The notes under the pieces are model-generated. The model was given only the letters and a program-made list of their open reading frames with translations, was not told the origin of the DNA and made no database searches. From Amycolatopsis thermoflava N1165 (lineage in GTDB: Bacteria > Actinomycetota > Actinomycetes > Mycobacteriales > Pseudonocardiaceae), in contig NZ_KI421511.1 in assembly GCF_000473265.1 (NCBI RefSeq), forward strand, positions 5,748,360-5,812,359: a stretch of DNA of 64,000 nt. The letters run 5' to 3'. The position numbers and the translations under genes were made by a program. Position 1 is the first letter of the stretch, and each line of letters starts with the position of its first letter. Of the stretch, positions 17,901 through 25,384 are shown piece by piece.

Positions 17901-19318
17901 ACGGGCATCCCGGACGGGTCCCGGTCGAACTCGATCCGGTCGGCGCGTTCCTCGATCGCCGTGAGTTCGGCGGTGCCGCCGCGAGCCGGCGCGAACCGCA
18001 GCACCCGGCCGCTCTGCGGCTGGCGGATCATGTACCCGCCATCGGCCGCCCGGGCCAGCGGCCAGCGGGCGCCCGCCTCCGCGTAGACCTCGCCGTCCGC
18101 GGGCGGGTGCGGGTACACGAGGATCACGCCGTCGGGACCCGCGTAGCACACACCGCGCTCGTCGACCTCCAGCCGCTGGTCCAATGTGGACGCCCAGGAC
18201 GGGCCGAAGAGGCGGCCGGACCGGTAGGACGACACGTGCACGCGCTGCAGCACCAGCGGGAGGAGGCCGGGCAGCTGGACGTCCTTCTGCACCAGGTACA
18301 TCTCGCCGGTCGCCATGTCGATCGGCTCACGGCGGCCGCACCGCCCGACCGGTTCCTGGGAACGGAGGTCGGGGTCTTCGGCGTCCTGCCGGAGCGGGCT
18401 CCCGGAACCGTCGCCGGAGCGGCCGGTGCCCGGGGTGCCCGGGGTGCCGTCCACGCCGTCGGGGCTGTCGGGGGTGTCCGGGCTGTTCAGGTCCGGCGTG
18501 TCGACCTTCCCGCCGCCGCCGTGCGCGGCCGACGGGGTGGTGCCGTCGCCGCCGAGCTTGCGGCCGATCTTGGTCAGCTGCTGGATGATCTCGTCCAGCT
18601 TGGAGATGATCCGGCTGATCCGTGGCGAGACGTTGCCGATGGTCTTGACCAGCTTACGGATGAAGTCGGCGATGCGGGTGACGGCGCTGGAAATGGCCGT
18701 GGTCGCCTGCGCGGCGATCAGCGGGGTGGCGAAGCCCAGGGTGCAGGCCGCCTCCAGCGCCCAGGTGATCAGCTTGCCGACCAGCTCGGCCACGATGTCG
18801 CGCACCATCTCGCGCACGAACCCGACCACCGTGCCCATGATCATCACACCGCTGGAGATCCCGTCGGCCAGCGCCGCCGCCCCCGCCAGCGCGTCCGCCT
18901 GCTCCGCGCCCGCGCCCCGGTAGGTGTCGGCCGCCTGACCCGACCAGCCCGCGGTCCCGTTGTTCACCTCGTTGCCCAGATCGCCCGCGATCGTGCCCAC
19001 CTCGGCCGCCACGTTCGCCCAGGTGTCGGCGAACGACTGGATCACCGGCGGATCCCCCGCCAGCCAATCCAGCGCCTCCTTCAGCGGCCGCACGTGCTCG
19101 ATCAGCCACGCCACCCCGTACTGCGCCAGCGTGCCCAGCGGATCGATGACCATCGACAGCACCTCGAGACCGGTGCCGAGCGCGCCCAGCCCGCCCTCGA
19201 CCCACGACCCGTCCTTGATGCCGTTGGACAGGTCCTGCGCCGACTCCAGGATCCCGATCCCGGTCACCCCGGTCGTCGTCGACACCGGCGCCGCCACCAG
19301 CGGATTGCCCTCGGTCAT
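14918..19318 (-). CDS. RHS-repeat polymorphic toxin with WXG100-like N-terminus
   Basis: A 1466-residue protein with no signal peptide. Residues about 85-215 form a WXG/ESX-like helical region with GWSG at 124-127 and hydrophobic helices. A Gly/Asp/Pro-rich linker leads to a DUF6531-type segment (EPIDMATGEMYLVQKDVQLP). Dozens of YD/RHS repeats (for example YRYDDRGSLTEVTRPDGT) run from about 430 to 1300, then the RHS core PESGRYASNDPLGL and pre-toxin WIDPLGL end at about 1345. The last 121 residues form a separate C-terminal domain with YKAPQRG, a GAFFARDRELADTYA motif and VIEIQVP, which looks ADP-ribosyltransferase-like but is not certain. Type VII export is inferred. The next gene overlaps the stop and is the probable immunity gene. 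Confidence 0.88.
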   Translation of the reverse strand: MTEGNPLVAAPVSTTTGVTGIGILESAQDLSNGIKDGSWVEGGLGALGTGLEVLSMVIDPLGTLAQYGVAWLIEHVRPLKEALDWLAGDPPVIQSFADTWANVAAEVGTIAGDLGNEVNNGTAGWSGQAADTYRGAGAEQADALAGAAALADGISSGVMIMGTVVGFVREMVRDIVAELVGKLITWALEAACTLGFATPLIAAQATTAISSAVTRIADFIRKLVKTIGNVSPRISRIISKLDEIIQQLTKIGRKLGGDGTTPSAAHGGGGKVDTPDLNSPDTPDSPDGVDGTPGTPGTGRSGDGSGSPLRQDAEDPDLRSQEPVGRCGRREPIDMATGEMYLVQKDVQLPGLLPLVLQRVHVSSYRSGRLFGPSWASTLDQRLEVDERGVCYAGPDGVILVYPHPPADGEVYAEAGARWPLARAADGGYMIRQPQSGRVLRFAPARGGTAELTAIEERADRIEFDRDPSGMPVAVRHSGGYQVDVRTSDGRVAELSLHDPASGGIPLVRYGYDDGHLVEVVNSSGRPLRFAYDHAGRITRWDDRNGEWYAYTYDHRGRCVRTEGSGDALAGTLEYDVDNRVTTETNSLGHVRRYHFNEFNQLVREIDPLGGETRFEWDRYHRLLAHHDQLGRTTRYRYDDRGSLTEVTRPDGTRALIEYNDQGLPVTAVDPDGSVWRYEYDDSGNRTLVVDPAGGVTRYGYDASGHLATITDHFGNVVRRETDRAGLLTALTDPGGGVTRYRRDQFGRVTVIEDPVGGETHLRWTVEGKLLSRTSPDGTTERWRYDGEGNEVERVDANGNVTRVEMTHFDAFASQTGPDGARFDFVYDSEMKLRAVRDPLGAEWRYEYDAAGRLVAETDFTGRTISYERDAAGQLVSRTNGAGETTVFVRDALGNIVERRSRDAVATFEYDPAGRLVRARNADADVRFERDAAGRVLAETINGHSTVFAYDALGRRTYRRTPSGAESFWNYGAGHRPASLRTGGRTFSFGFDAAGREIERLLDSGTALAQTWTPTHRLNSQTVTGVADRATGTMRHLYERRYHYRPDGVVRAVEDDIAGVRRYELDANGRVEQVGSADGHERYSYDAAGNIRTAEWPDTDVDGQGRRDYRGTLLVSAGRVRYGYDRQGRITLRQKKRLSAKPDTWHYAWNSEDRLTSVITPDGTRWRYLYDALGRRIAKLRLAADGVTVAERTDFFWDGSVLAEQISSDATAISWEHEPGGKRPLAQVERVFRGDGSQQWFDRAFYAIVTDLAGAPTELVDASGAVAWQGRRTLWGKAPENRAGTPLRFAGQYFDPETGMHYNFQRYYDPESGRYASNDPLGLEGGFNPQAYVPNPVTWIDPLGLTAADGCGPDTPDGDGDEYVPLYKAPQRGLGQQQYEHGYRADDYGGTGPWAAGAFFARDRELADTYAGHYGEGVIEIQVPASDYADRFEPFEQPYQGGPLTEVEIPASRVEELNQYPRKWHR

Positions 19319-19375
19319 ACGCCCCCCATCTACCCTGGGTACGACGCAACCAGCCCGGCCGCCGGTTCCGCAAGA

Positions 19376-20209
19376 TCAGCGGGCCGCGAGCTTCGCGGCC
19401 GTCTCGCTGTCCGCGGGGGTGTAGGTCGTCAGGCGGACCTCGGAGCGGCGGCCGAACCACAGGTGCGTGTAGTCGAAGCTCAGCAGGCCCGCCTCGGGGT
19501 GCACGAAGCACTTCGTGAGGTTCCGCATCGGCTGGACGTCGTGCTGGTTCCAGATCGCCTCGAACTCCGGTGACTCCCGACGCAGGCGTTTGACCAGCGC
19601 CTTCCAGCCCGGCTCGGCGACGTGCTCGGCCATCGACGCGCGGAACTGCGCCACCGAGCGCGGCAGGCCGTCCTCCCAGTCCCGCAGCCTCGCCCGCCAC
19701 CGCGGGTTCGTGAAGGCCAGCAGCATCGAGTTGCGCTCCTCGACCGGCACGCTCCCGACGTCCATCAGCCAGTCGTAGGTGCGGTTGTAGGCGAGGATGT
19801 CGGTGCGCGCGTTCTGCACCGCCGCGGGGAACGGCTCCAGCTGGTCGAGGATCGCCCGGATCTGCGGTGTGACGACCTTGCAGTCCTTCTCCATCGGCGG
19901 CTCGGGCGCGCCGGCGAGGGTGAACAGGTGGCTGCGCTCGTGCTGGTCGAGCTGCAGGGTCCGCGCGATCGCGGTGAGCACCTGCTCGGACGCGTGGATG
20001 TCGCGGCCCTGCTCCAGCCACGTGTACCAGGTGACCCCGACCCCGGCGAGCTGGGCGACCTCCTCGCGCCGCAGCCCGGGCGTGCGGCGGCGGCCGCCCG
20101 CGGGCAGGCCGACCTGCTCGGGCGAGATCCGTTCCCGGCGGCTGCGCAGGAACGCGGCCAGCTCGGCGCGGCGGATCTCGTCGGCGGACATGCGCACGGC
20201 GGTGGTCAT
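19376..20209 (-). CDS. XRE-family regulator with MmyB-like ligand domain
   Basis: A 277-residue regulator. The N-terminal HTH (residues about 12-85; LRSRRERISPEQVGLPAGGR, TPGLRREEVAQLAGVGVTWYTWLEQG) matches the RRTPGLRREEVA signature of the MmyB-like XRE group. The C-terminal half (about 105-275) is the MmyB-type ligand-binding domain with the usual YNRTYDWLM, FTNPRWR and HPEAGLLSFDY patterns. Divergently transcribed from an MFS efflux gene over 100 bp containing three palindromes; this arrangement typically means autoregulation and control of the transporter. It also lies 57 bp upstream of the RHS gene on the same strand, so some read-through is possible. Confidence 0.9.
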   Translation of the reverse strand: MTTAVRMSADEIRRAELAAFLRSRRERISPEQVGLPAGGRRRTPGLRREEVAQLAGVGVTWYTWLEQGRDIHASEQVLTAIARTLQLDQHERSHLFTLAGAPEPPMEKDCKVVTPQIRAILDQLEPFPAAVQNARTDILAYNRTYDWLMDVGSVPVEERNSMLLAFTNPRWRARLRDWEDGLPRSVAQFRASMAEHVAEPGWKALVKRLRRESPEFEAIWNQHDVQPMRNLTKCFVHPEAGLLSFDYTHLWFGRRSEVRLTTYTPADSETAAKLAAR

Positions 20210-20210
20210 G

Positions 20211-20283
20211 GTGCCAGCCTGGCACGCGCCCGATCCTGTTACCAGGTAGTCCCGGTACCTGGATCAACGCTATCTGGTACCAG
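20211..20283. promoter_or_regulatory. Three palindromes between the XRE regulator and the MFS gene
   Basis: Three near-related inverted repeats occupy the 100-bp divergent gap. These are GTGCCAG-C-CTGGCAC (20211-20225, directly against the regulator start), CCAGGTA-n7-TACCTGG (20242-20262), and CTGGTACCAG (20274-20283). The recurring TGGTACC/CCAGGTA theme suggests binding sites for the adjacent XRE regulator, able to repress both directions. Not shown experimentally. Confidence 0.6.
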
Positions 20284-20309
20284 GCTCCGCGGCAGCCCAC
20301 CGTGGAACC

Positions 20310-21722
20310 ATGACCACAACCCTGGCGCCGGCCGAGACCCGGCTGGCACTCACCCGCGGTGGGCTCGCCACCGTGCTCCTGGGGGCGGCGCTGGCGCCCA
20401 TCGACCTGTACATCGTCAACGTCGCGCTGCCCACCATCAATGCCGACCTGCACACCACTGCCGCCACGCTGGAGTGGATCGTCGCCGGTTACGGCCTCGC
20501 GTTCGCGCTGCTGCTGGTCGTCGGCGGGCGGCTGGGCGACGCGTTCGGCCACCGCCGCGTGTTCTCCCTCGGCCTGGCCGCGTTCACCCTGACCTCGCTG
20601 GTCTGCGGGCTCGCCCCGAACGCGGGCGTGCTGGTCGCGGCCCGCGTCGTCCAGGGCGCGGCGGCCGCGCTGGTGGTGCCGCAGGTGCTCTCGATCATCC
20701 AGGCCACCACCTCCGGCGAGCGGCGCTCCCGCACCATCGGCTACTACGGCGCCACCGGCGGCATCTCGATGGTCGTCGGCCAGCTCCTCGGCGGGGTCCT
20801 CGTGTCGGCCGACCTGGCGGGCGGCGGCTGGCGGCCGATCTTCCTGGTCAACGTGCCGATCGGGCTGCTCGGCCTGGTGCTGGCCCGTCGTCTGCTGCCG
20901 GACACCAAGGCGAACCACCCGCTCGGCGTGGACCTCCGGGGCACCGCCCTGCTCGGCCTGACCCTGCTCGCGCTGCTCGTGCCACTGATGGAGGGCCACG
21001 CGCTCGGCTGGCCGGCGTGGTGCTGGGCGCTGCTCGTCGCCGTCCCGTTCGCCGCGGCCGCGTTCGTCACCGTGGAACGCCGGCTCGAAGCGCGAGGCGC
21101 GACCCCGCTGCTGCCGCCGTCGCTGGCGCGGATGCCGAGCATGCGCCGCGGGCTGATGGTCGGCGTGCCGTTCTTCGCCGGGTTCGGCGGGTTCCTGTTC
21201 GTCTACGCGCTCGTGCTGCAGGACGGCCTGCGTCTCGGCCCGCTCGCGTCGGGTCTCGCGCTCGCCCCGATGGCCGTCGCGTTCCTCGTGTTCTCGCTGC
21301 TCAGCAGCCGGTTCGTGGCCCGGCTCGGGCGTCACGTCATCGTGCTCGGCACGGCCGTGCAGGTGCTCGGGCTGCTCACCCTCATCGGCACCGTGCTGCT
21401 GTCCTGGCCGGACGTCACGGTCCTCGCCCTCGTCCCCGGCATGCTGGTGACGGGCGCCGGGCAGGGGCTGGCCGGGCCGACGCTCTTCCGGGTCGTCCTG
21501 TCGCGGGTCCCGGCGGACAGCGCGGGCGCGGGCAGCGGCATGCTCACCACGACCCAGCAGAGCGCGCTCGCGCTGGGCGTCGCGACCATGGGCACCCTGT
21601 ACGTCGCGCTGGCGGGCACTTGGGGCGCGCAGGACGCGTTGCTGCTGGTCACCGGCCTGCAGGCGACCGTGATGGCCGTCGTCGCGGTCGCCGCGCGGCG
21701 CTTGCCGGACCCGCGCGGCTGA
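20310..21722 (+). CDS. MFS drug:H+ antiporter, DHA2 (14-TM) family
   Basis: A 470-residue transporter with about 14 hydrophobic helices. The N-terminus LAPIDLYIVNVALPTINADL matches the conserved D-x-x-x-V-N-V-A-L-P motif of the 14-TM EmrB/QacA branch, and GGRLGDAFGHRRVF is the MFS motif A between TM2 and TM3. Motif C-like GATGGISMVVGQLLGGVL is in TM5. Probably exports toxic small molecules under control of the divergent XRE regulator. The ATG at 20310 is close to the CTGGTACCAG palindrome. Substrate unknown. Confidence 0.92.
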   Translation: MTTTLAPAETRLALTRGGLATVLLGAALAPIDLYIVNVALPTINADLHTTAATLEWIVAGYGLAFALLLVVGGRLGDAFGHRRVFSLGLAAFTLTSLVCGLAPNAGVLVAARVVQGAAAALVVPQVLSIIQATTSGERRSRTIGYYGATGGISMVVGQLLGGVLVSADLAGGGWRPIFLVNVPIGLLGLVLARRLLPDTKANHPLGVDLRGTALLGLTLLALLVPLMEGHALGWPAWCWALLVAVPFAAAAFVTVERRLEARGATPLLPPSLARMPSMRRGLMVGVPFFAGFGGFLFVYALVLQDGLRLGPLASGLALAPMAVAFLVFSLLSSRFVARLGRHVIVLGTAVQVLGLLTLIGTVLLSWPDVTVLALVPGMLVTGAGQGLAGPTLFRVVLSRVPADSAGAGSGMLTTTQQSALALGVATMGTLYVALAGTWGAQDALLLVTGLQATVMAVVAVAARRLPDPRG

Positions 21723-21774
21723 AAATCCGCGCGAAGGGCGTCGGAGAACCGCCTCCCCGGACGACGATGGGGGT

Positions 21775-22299
21775 GTGAGCGAACCGCGGGTACGACCGGA
21801 CCCGGCCTTCGCGCTGCTCGACCTCTACGAGACGGCGCTGCCGGAGGTGTACGGCTACCTGCTCGCGCGCTGCGGTGACCGGGGCGTGGCCGAGGAGCTG
21901 ACCTCGGAGACGTTCCTCGGCGCCGTCAGCGCGTGCCGGAACCCGGGGGCGCCCCCGGTGAGCACGCCGTGGCTCATCGGGGTGGCCCGGCACAAGCTGA
22001 TCGACCACTGGCGGTGGCGGGAGCGTGAGGAACGCGGGCTGCGCGTGGTGCACGAATCCGAGGCCGGTTCGGTGGACCCGTGGGACGCCGAACTGGACGC
22101 CCTGCTGGCCCGCGAGGTGCTCGAGTCGCTGGGCGCGCACCACCGGGCCGCGCTGACGCTGCGGTACCTGGACGGTCTGCCGGTGCCGGAGGTCGCCCGC
22201 CTGCTGGGCCGGACCGTGCACGCCACCGAAGCACTGCTGGTCCGGGCGCGATCCGCGTTCCGGGCCGCCTACCGGGAGAAGGAGGTGCGTGATGACTGA
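21775..22299 (+). CDS. ECF-type RNA polymerase sigma factor
   Basis: A 174-residue sigma factor with region 2 (residues about 18-85; LPEVYGYLLARCGDRGVAEE, TPWLIGVARHKLIDHWRWRE) and region 4 (about 115-165; ESLGAHHRAALTLRYLDGLP then VPEVARLLGRTVHATEALL). There is no extra C-terminal domain. GTG 21775 is the first sensible start. The downstream VOC gene overlaps its end by 8 nt and begins with a short acidic/arginine helix reminiscent of an anti-sigma remnant, suggesting a coupled sigma/sensor pair. Target promoters cannot be read here. Confidence 0.9.
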   Translation: MSEPRVRPDPAFALLDLYETALPEVYGYLLARCGDRGVAEELTSETFLGAVSACRNPGAPPVSTPWLIGVARHKLIDHWRWREREERGLRVVHESEAGSVDPWDAELDALLAREVLESLGAHHRAALTLRYLDGLPVPEVARLLGRTVHATEALLVRARSAFRAAYREKEVRDD

Positions 22300-23161
22300 C
22301 CCGTTCGACGCACTCCGCACCCCGGTCCAGCCGGTCGCCCCCGATCCGCGGTTCGCCGCCGAGCTGCGCGAGCGCCTGCGTCGCGCTGTGTTGAACGGAG
22401 GAGAGATGACCAGCACGGAAGCACCCGCACGGGCGGAACTGCACTCGCTGACCCCGTACCTCGCCGTGTCCGACGCGCGGCGGGCTCTGGACTTCTACGT
22501 CCAAGCCTTCGGCGCGCAACGCCGCGGCGACCCCATCGTCATGGCGGACGGCCGCATCGGGCACGCCGAACTGGCGATCGGCGACAGCGTCCTGATGCTG
22601 GCCGAGGAGTTCCCGGAGATCGGGCACCAGACGGCCACGGGCGGGGCGAGCATCCGGATCGAGCTGTCCGATGTGGACGCCGCGGTGGCGCGCGCCGTCG
22701 AGCTGGGCGCGCAGGTGCTCGACCCGGTGTCCGACCGCGGGCACGGCCGGTCCGGCTCGATCCGCGACCCGTTCGGCCAGCGGTGGCTGCTGGCCCAGGC
22801 GCCGGTCCGGGCCAGCGGTCAGGACACCGCGCGACACGGCCAGGCCATGTACTTCACCTTCCAGGTCCCCGACGACGAGGCCGCGAAGGCGTTCTACGGC
22901 AGCGTGCTCGGCTGGCAGTTCTCCCGGGGATCCGTCGAAGGCGCCTGGCGTTTCCAGGGGCCTGGCCTGGAAGGCGGCCTGTGGGGCGGGCCGCGGCAGG
23001 TCGGCTGGAAGCTGATGTACGCGGTCGACGACGTGCACGCCGCGGTGGAGCGTGTCCGCGCGGCCGGCGGTCAGGTGACCGAAGTGGACCGCAAACCGTA
23101 CGGCCTCACCGCCGACTGCATCGACAACCAGGGCATCGAGTTCTGGCTCTGGCAGCCGTGA
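22292..23161 (+). CDS. Two-domain VOC (glyoxalase/bleomycin-resistance fold) protein
   Basis: A 289-residue protein. The first ~38 residues (MTDPFDALRTPVQPVAPDP, then RFAAELRERLRRAVL) form a helix unlike VOC proteins. Two VOC modules follow: residues about 48-175 (TPYLAVSDARRALDFYVQAF ... PFGQRWLLAQ) and about 185-288 (MYFTFQVPDDEAAKAFYGSV ... GIEFWLW). Two starts have good ribosome-binding sites: ATG 22292 (GGAGG 6 nt upstream, coupled to the sigma gene) and in-frame ATG 22406 (CGGAGGAG). Both isoforms may be made. The substrate is unknown; the link to an ECF sigma gene suggests a stress or modification role. Confidence 0.87.
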   Translation: MTDPFDALRTPVQPVAPDPRFAAELRERLRRAVLNGGEMTSTEAPARAELHSLTPYLAVSDARRALDFYVQAFGAQRRGDPIVMADGRIGHAELAIGDSVLMLAEEFPEIGHQTATGGASIRIELSDVDAAVARAVELGAQVLDPVSDRGHGRSGSIRDPFGQRWLLAQAPVRASGQDTARHGQAMYFTFQVPDDEAAKAFYGSVLGWQFSRGSVEGAWRFQGPGLEGGLWGGPRQVGWKLMYAVDDVHAAVERVRAAGGQVTEVDRKPYGLTADCIDNQGIEFWLWQP

Positions 23162-23162
23162 G

Positions 23163-24467
23163 TCACCCCGGCAGGGCGACGCGGGCCGGGCGGGGGCGGC
23201 CGAGGCCCACATAGGACAGTCCGGCGTCCGTGATGGTCCGCGGCTCCAGCAGGTTCCGTGTGTCCACCACCCCGTCGCCCTGCATCAGGTCCGCCACGTA
23301 ACCCCAGTCCAGCTTGGTGAACTCGGCCCACTCGGTGAGCACGACGATCGCGTCGGCGTCCTTGGCCACCTGGTACGGGTCGTCGACCACGGTCATGCCG
23401 GGCAGCGCCTCGCGCACCGCCGGGTCGTAGGCCGTGACCTCGGCCCCGTGCGCGGCGAGCATCGAGGTCACCGACAGGGCGGGCGAGTCGCGCAGGTCGT
23501 TCGTGCCGGCCTTGAACGCCAGGCCCAGCACGCCGATCCGGGCGGCAGCCAGGCTGCCGCCCACCGCGCCGGCGATCTTCGCGACGATCCGGTCCCGCTG
23601 CGCGATGTTCTCCACGATCGCGGCGGTGAGCAGCGAGAAGTCGAACCCGACGGACTCGGCGACCTGCACCAGCGCGTGCGTGTCCTTGGGCAGGCAGGAG
23701 CCGCCCCAGCCAGGGCCGGGCTTGAGGAACGACCGGCCGATGCGACGGTCGTGGCCCATCCCCTCGGTCACCGACACGATGTCCGCGCCGAGCCGCTCGC
23801 ACAGTTCGGCGATCGCGTTGACGTAGGACAGCTTCATCGCGAGGAAGCAGTTGGCCGCGTACTTGACCAGCTCCGCGCTGGCCGCATCGGTGATGACGTT
23901 CGGCGCGGACAGGTCGCGGTAGAGGTCGGCGATGCGGCGCGCGGCGGCCTCGTCGTCGGAGCCGACGACGATCCGGTCCGGGTGCATGAAGTCGGCGACC
24001 GCGGTGCCCTCGCGCAGGAACTCGGGGTTCGCGACCACCGGCACGTCGTCGCGGCCGAGCAGGGCGCGGATGCGCTGGGCGGTGCCGACCGGGACGGTCG
24101 ACTTGGTGACCACCGCGCACCCGGCGGGCAGGACGTCGGCGATCTCGGCGATCACCGCTTCGACGGCGCGGAGGTCGGCGGCGCCGCCCGCGCCCATCGG
24201 CGTCGGCACGCACAGGTAGACGGCCTCCGCGCCGGCCACCGCAGCGCGGGACCCGACGACGAACCGCAGCCTTCTCGCCGCGAGCCCGCGCGTGACCAGT
24301 TCCTCCAGGCCGGGCTCCAGGATGTCCACCCGTCCCGCGGCGAGCCGGGCCACCTTGACGTCGTCCACGTCCACGCAGGTCACCTGGTGTCCGAGGGCGG
24401 CGAGGCAGGCCCCTGTGGTCAGTCCGACGTATCCGGTGCCGATCACGACGATGCGAGCTCCGCTCAT
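23163..24467 (-). CDS. ugd: UDP-glucose 6-dehydrogenase
   Basis: A 434-residue NAD-dependent enzyme that oxidises UDP-glucose to UDP-glucuronate, a precursor for surface glycans. The N-terminal Rossmann motif is VVIGTGYVGL (residues 7-16), followed by the family motifs STVPVGT (about 123-129), NPEFLREGTA (148-157), AELVKYAANCFLAMK (198-212) and GPGWGGSCLPKD with catalytic Cys258. Length is normal for the family. ATG 24467 is chosen because it starts directly at the nucleotide fold. It is monocistronic and convergent with the VOC gene. Its product could feed the glycan block at 6-12 kb, though that is inference. Confidence 0.95.
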   Translation of the reverse strand: MSGARIVVIGTGYVGLTTGACLAALGHQVTCVDVDDVKVARLAAGRVDILEPGLEELVTRGLAARRLRFVVGSRAAVAGAEAVYLCVPTPMGAGGAADLRAVEAVIAEIADVLPAGCAVVTKSTVPVGTAQRIRALLGRDDVPVVANPEFLREGTAVADFMHPDRIVVGSDDEAAARRIADLYRDLSAPNVITDAASAELVKYAANCFLAMKLSYVNAIAELCERLGADIVSVTEGMGHDRRIGRSFLKPGPGWGGSCLPKDTHALVQVAESVGFDFSLLTAAIVENIAQRDRIVAKIAGAVGGSLAAARIGVLGLAFKAGTNDLRDSPALSVTSMLAAHGAEVTAYDPAVREALPGMTVVDDPYQVAKDADAIVVLTEWAEFTKLDWGYVADLMQGDGVVDTRNLLEPRTITDAGLSYVGLGRPRPARVALPG

Positions 24468-24625
24468 GCTGCCGACGGTGACAGCCGCAGTTGACCGCAG
24501 TCCTAACGGAAGTCGTCCGCGCCGGGTACGTCGCGCGACGGGTGAGGAGGGCCACGCCAGGCCGGGGAAAACGAGCGTTAACCTCGTGTGCAGAGCAGAG
24601 TGGCCGGCCACGGAAGGAACCGTTC

Positions 24626-25384
24626 ATGCAGATCAAGGACACCGCCGCGATCGTCACAGGTGGTGCGTCGGGGCTCGGTGGCGCGACGGCGAAGGCGCTC
24701 GCCGAGCGGGGCGCGCACGTGTTCGCGCTGGACCTCGCCGCCGGGATCGAGAAGGCGGAGAAGGTCGAGGGCATCACCTACGTCGAGGCCGACGTGACCG
24801 ACGGTGACCAGGTCGCGGCCGCGGTGGAGCAGGCCGCGGGCGGGTCGGTGCCGCTGCGGGTCGTGGTGAACTGCGCCGGCATCGGGCCGTCCGCGCGGAT
24901 CCTGTCCAAGAAGGGCAGGCACGACCTGAACCTGTTCCGCAAGGTCGTCGAGGTCAACCTGATCGGCACCTTCAACGTGACGACCCTGGCCGCCGAGGCG
25001 ATCGCCAAGACCGAGCCCGTCGAGGACGGCGCCCGGGGTGTCGTCATCAACACCGCGTCGGTCGCCGCCTTCGACGGGCAGATCGGGCAGGTCGCCTACT
25101 CGGCGTCGAAGGGCGGTGTCGCCGGGATGACCCTGCCCGCGGCGCGTGACCTGGCCTCGCACGGCATCCGGGTCATGACGATCGCGCCGGGCATCATCGA
25201 CACCCCGATGCTGGCCACGGTCTCCGACGAGTTCCGGGCCGGTCTGGCGGCGGGGGTGCCGTTCCCGAAGCGCCTCGGCCGGCCCGACGAGTACGCCCAG
25301 CTCGCGGTGAACATCGTCGAGCACGACTACCTCAACGGCGAGGTCATCCGCATGGACGGCTCGCTGCGGATGGCGCCGCGCTAG
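24626..25384 (+). CDS. Short-chain dehydrogenase, 3-hydroxyacyl-CoA dehydrogenase type-2 like
   Basis: A 252-residue SDR with TGGASGLGG (residues 11-19), NCAG (82-85), Ser145, and the catalytic Tyr158 and Lys162 in YSASK. The overall pattern, including SKKGRHDLNLFRKVVEVNL, the long insert before VVINTASVAAFDGQIGQ, and the C-terminal YLNGEVIRMDGSLRM, closely matches the HSD17B10/short-chain 3-hydroxyacyl-CoA dehydrogenase branch of fatty-acid or branched-chain oxidation. ATG 24626 has GGAAGGA 8 nt upstream. It is convergent with the esterase gene; the two stops share CTAG. Confidence 0.9.
   Translation: MQIKDTAAIVTGGASGLGGATAKALAERGAHVFALDLAAGIEKAEKVEGITYVEADVTDGDQVAAAVEQAAGGSVPLRVVVNCAGIGPSARILSKKGRHDLNLFRKVVEVNLIGTFNVTTLAAEAIAKTEPVEDGARGVVINTASVAAFDGQIGQVAYSASKGGVAGMTLPAARDLASHGIRVMTIAPGIIDTPMLATVSDEFRAGLAAGVPFPKRLGRPDEYAQLAVNIVEHDYLNGEVIRMDGSLRMAPR
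25381..25384. other. Second shared CTAG convergent stop
   Basis: CTAG at 25381-25384 provides TAG for the plus-strand SDR (25382-25384) and TAG for the minus-strand esterase gene (25383-25381), the same arrangement as at 3324-3327. Confidence 0.9.

Noticed and set aside
14924..19573. Very long open plus-strand reading opposite the RHS gene
   Set aside because: Antisense shadow caused by high GC and YD repeats; no ribosome-binding site, Arg/Val/Pro-rich nonsense composition.
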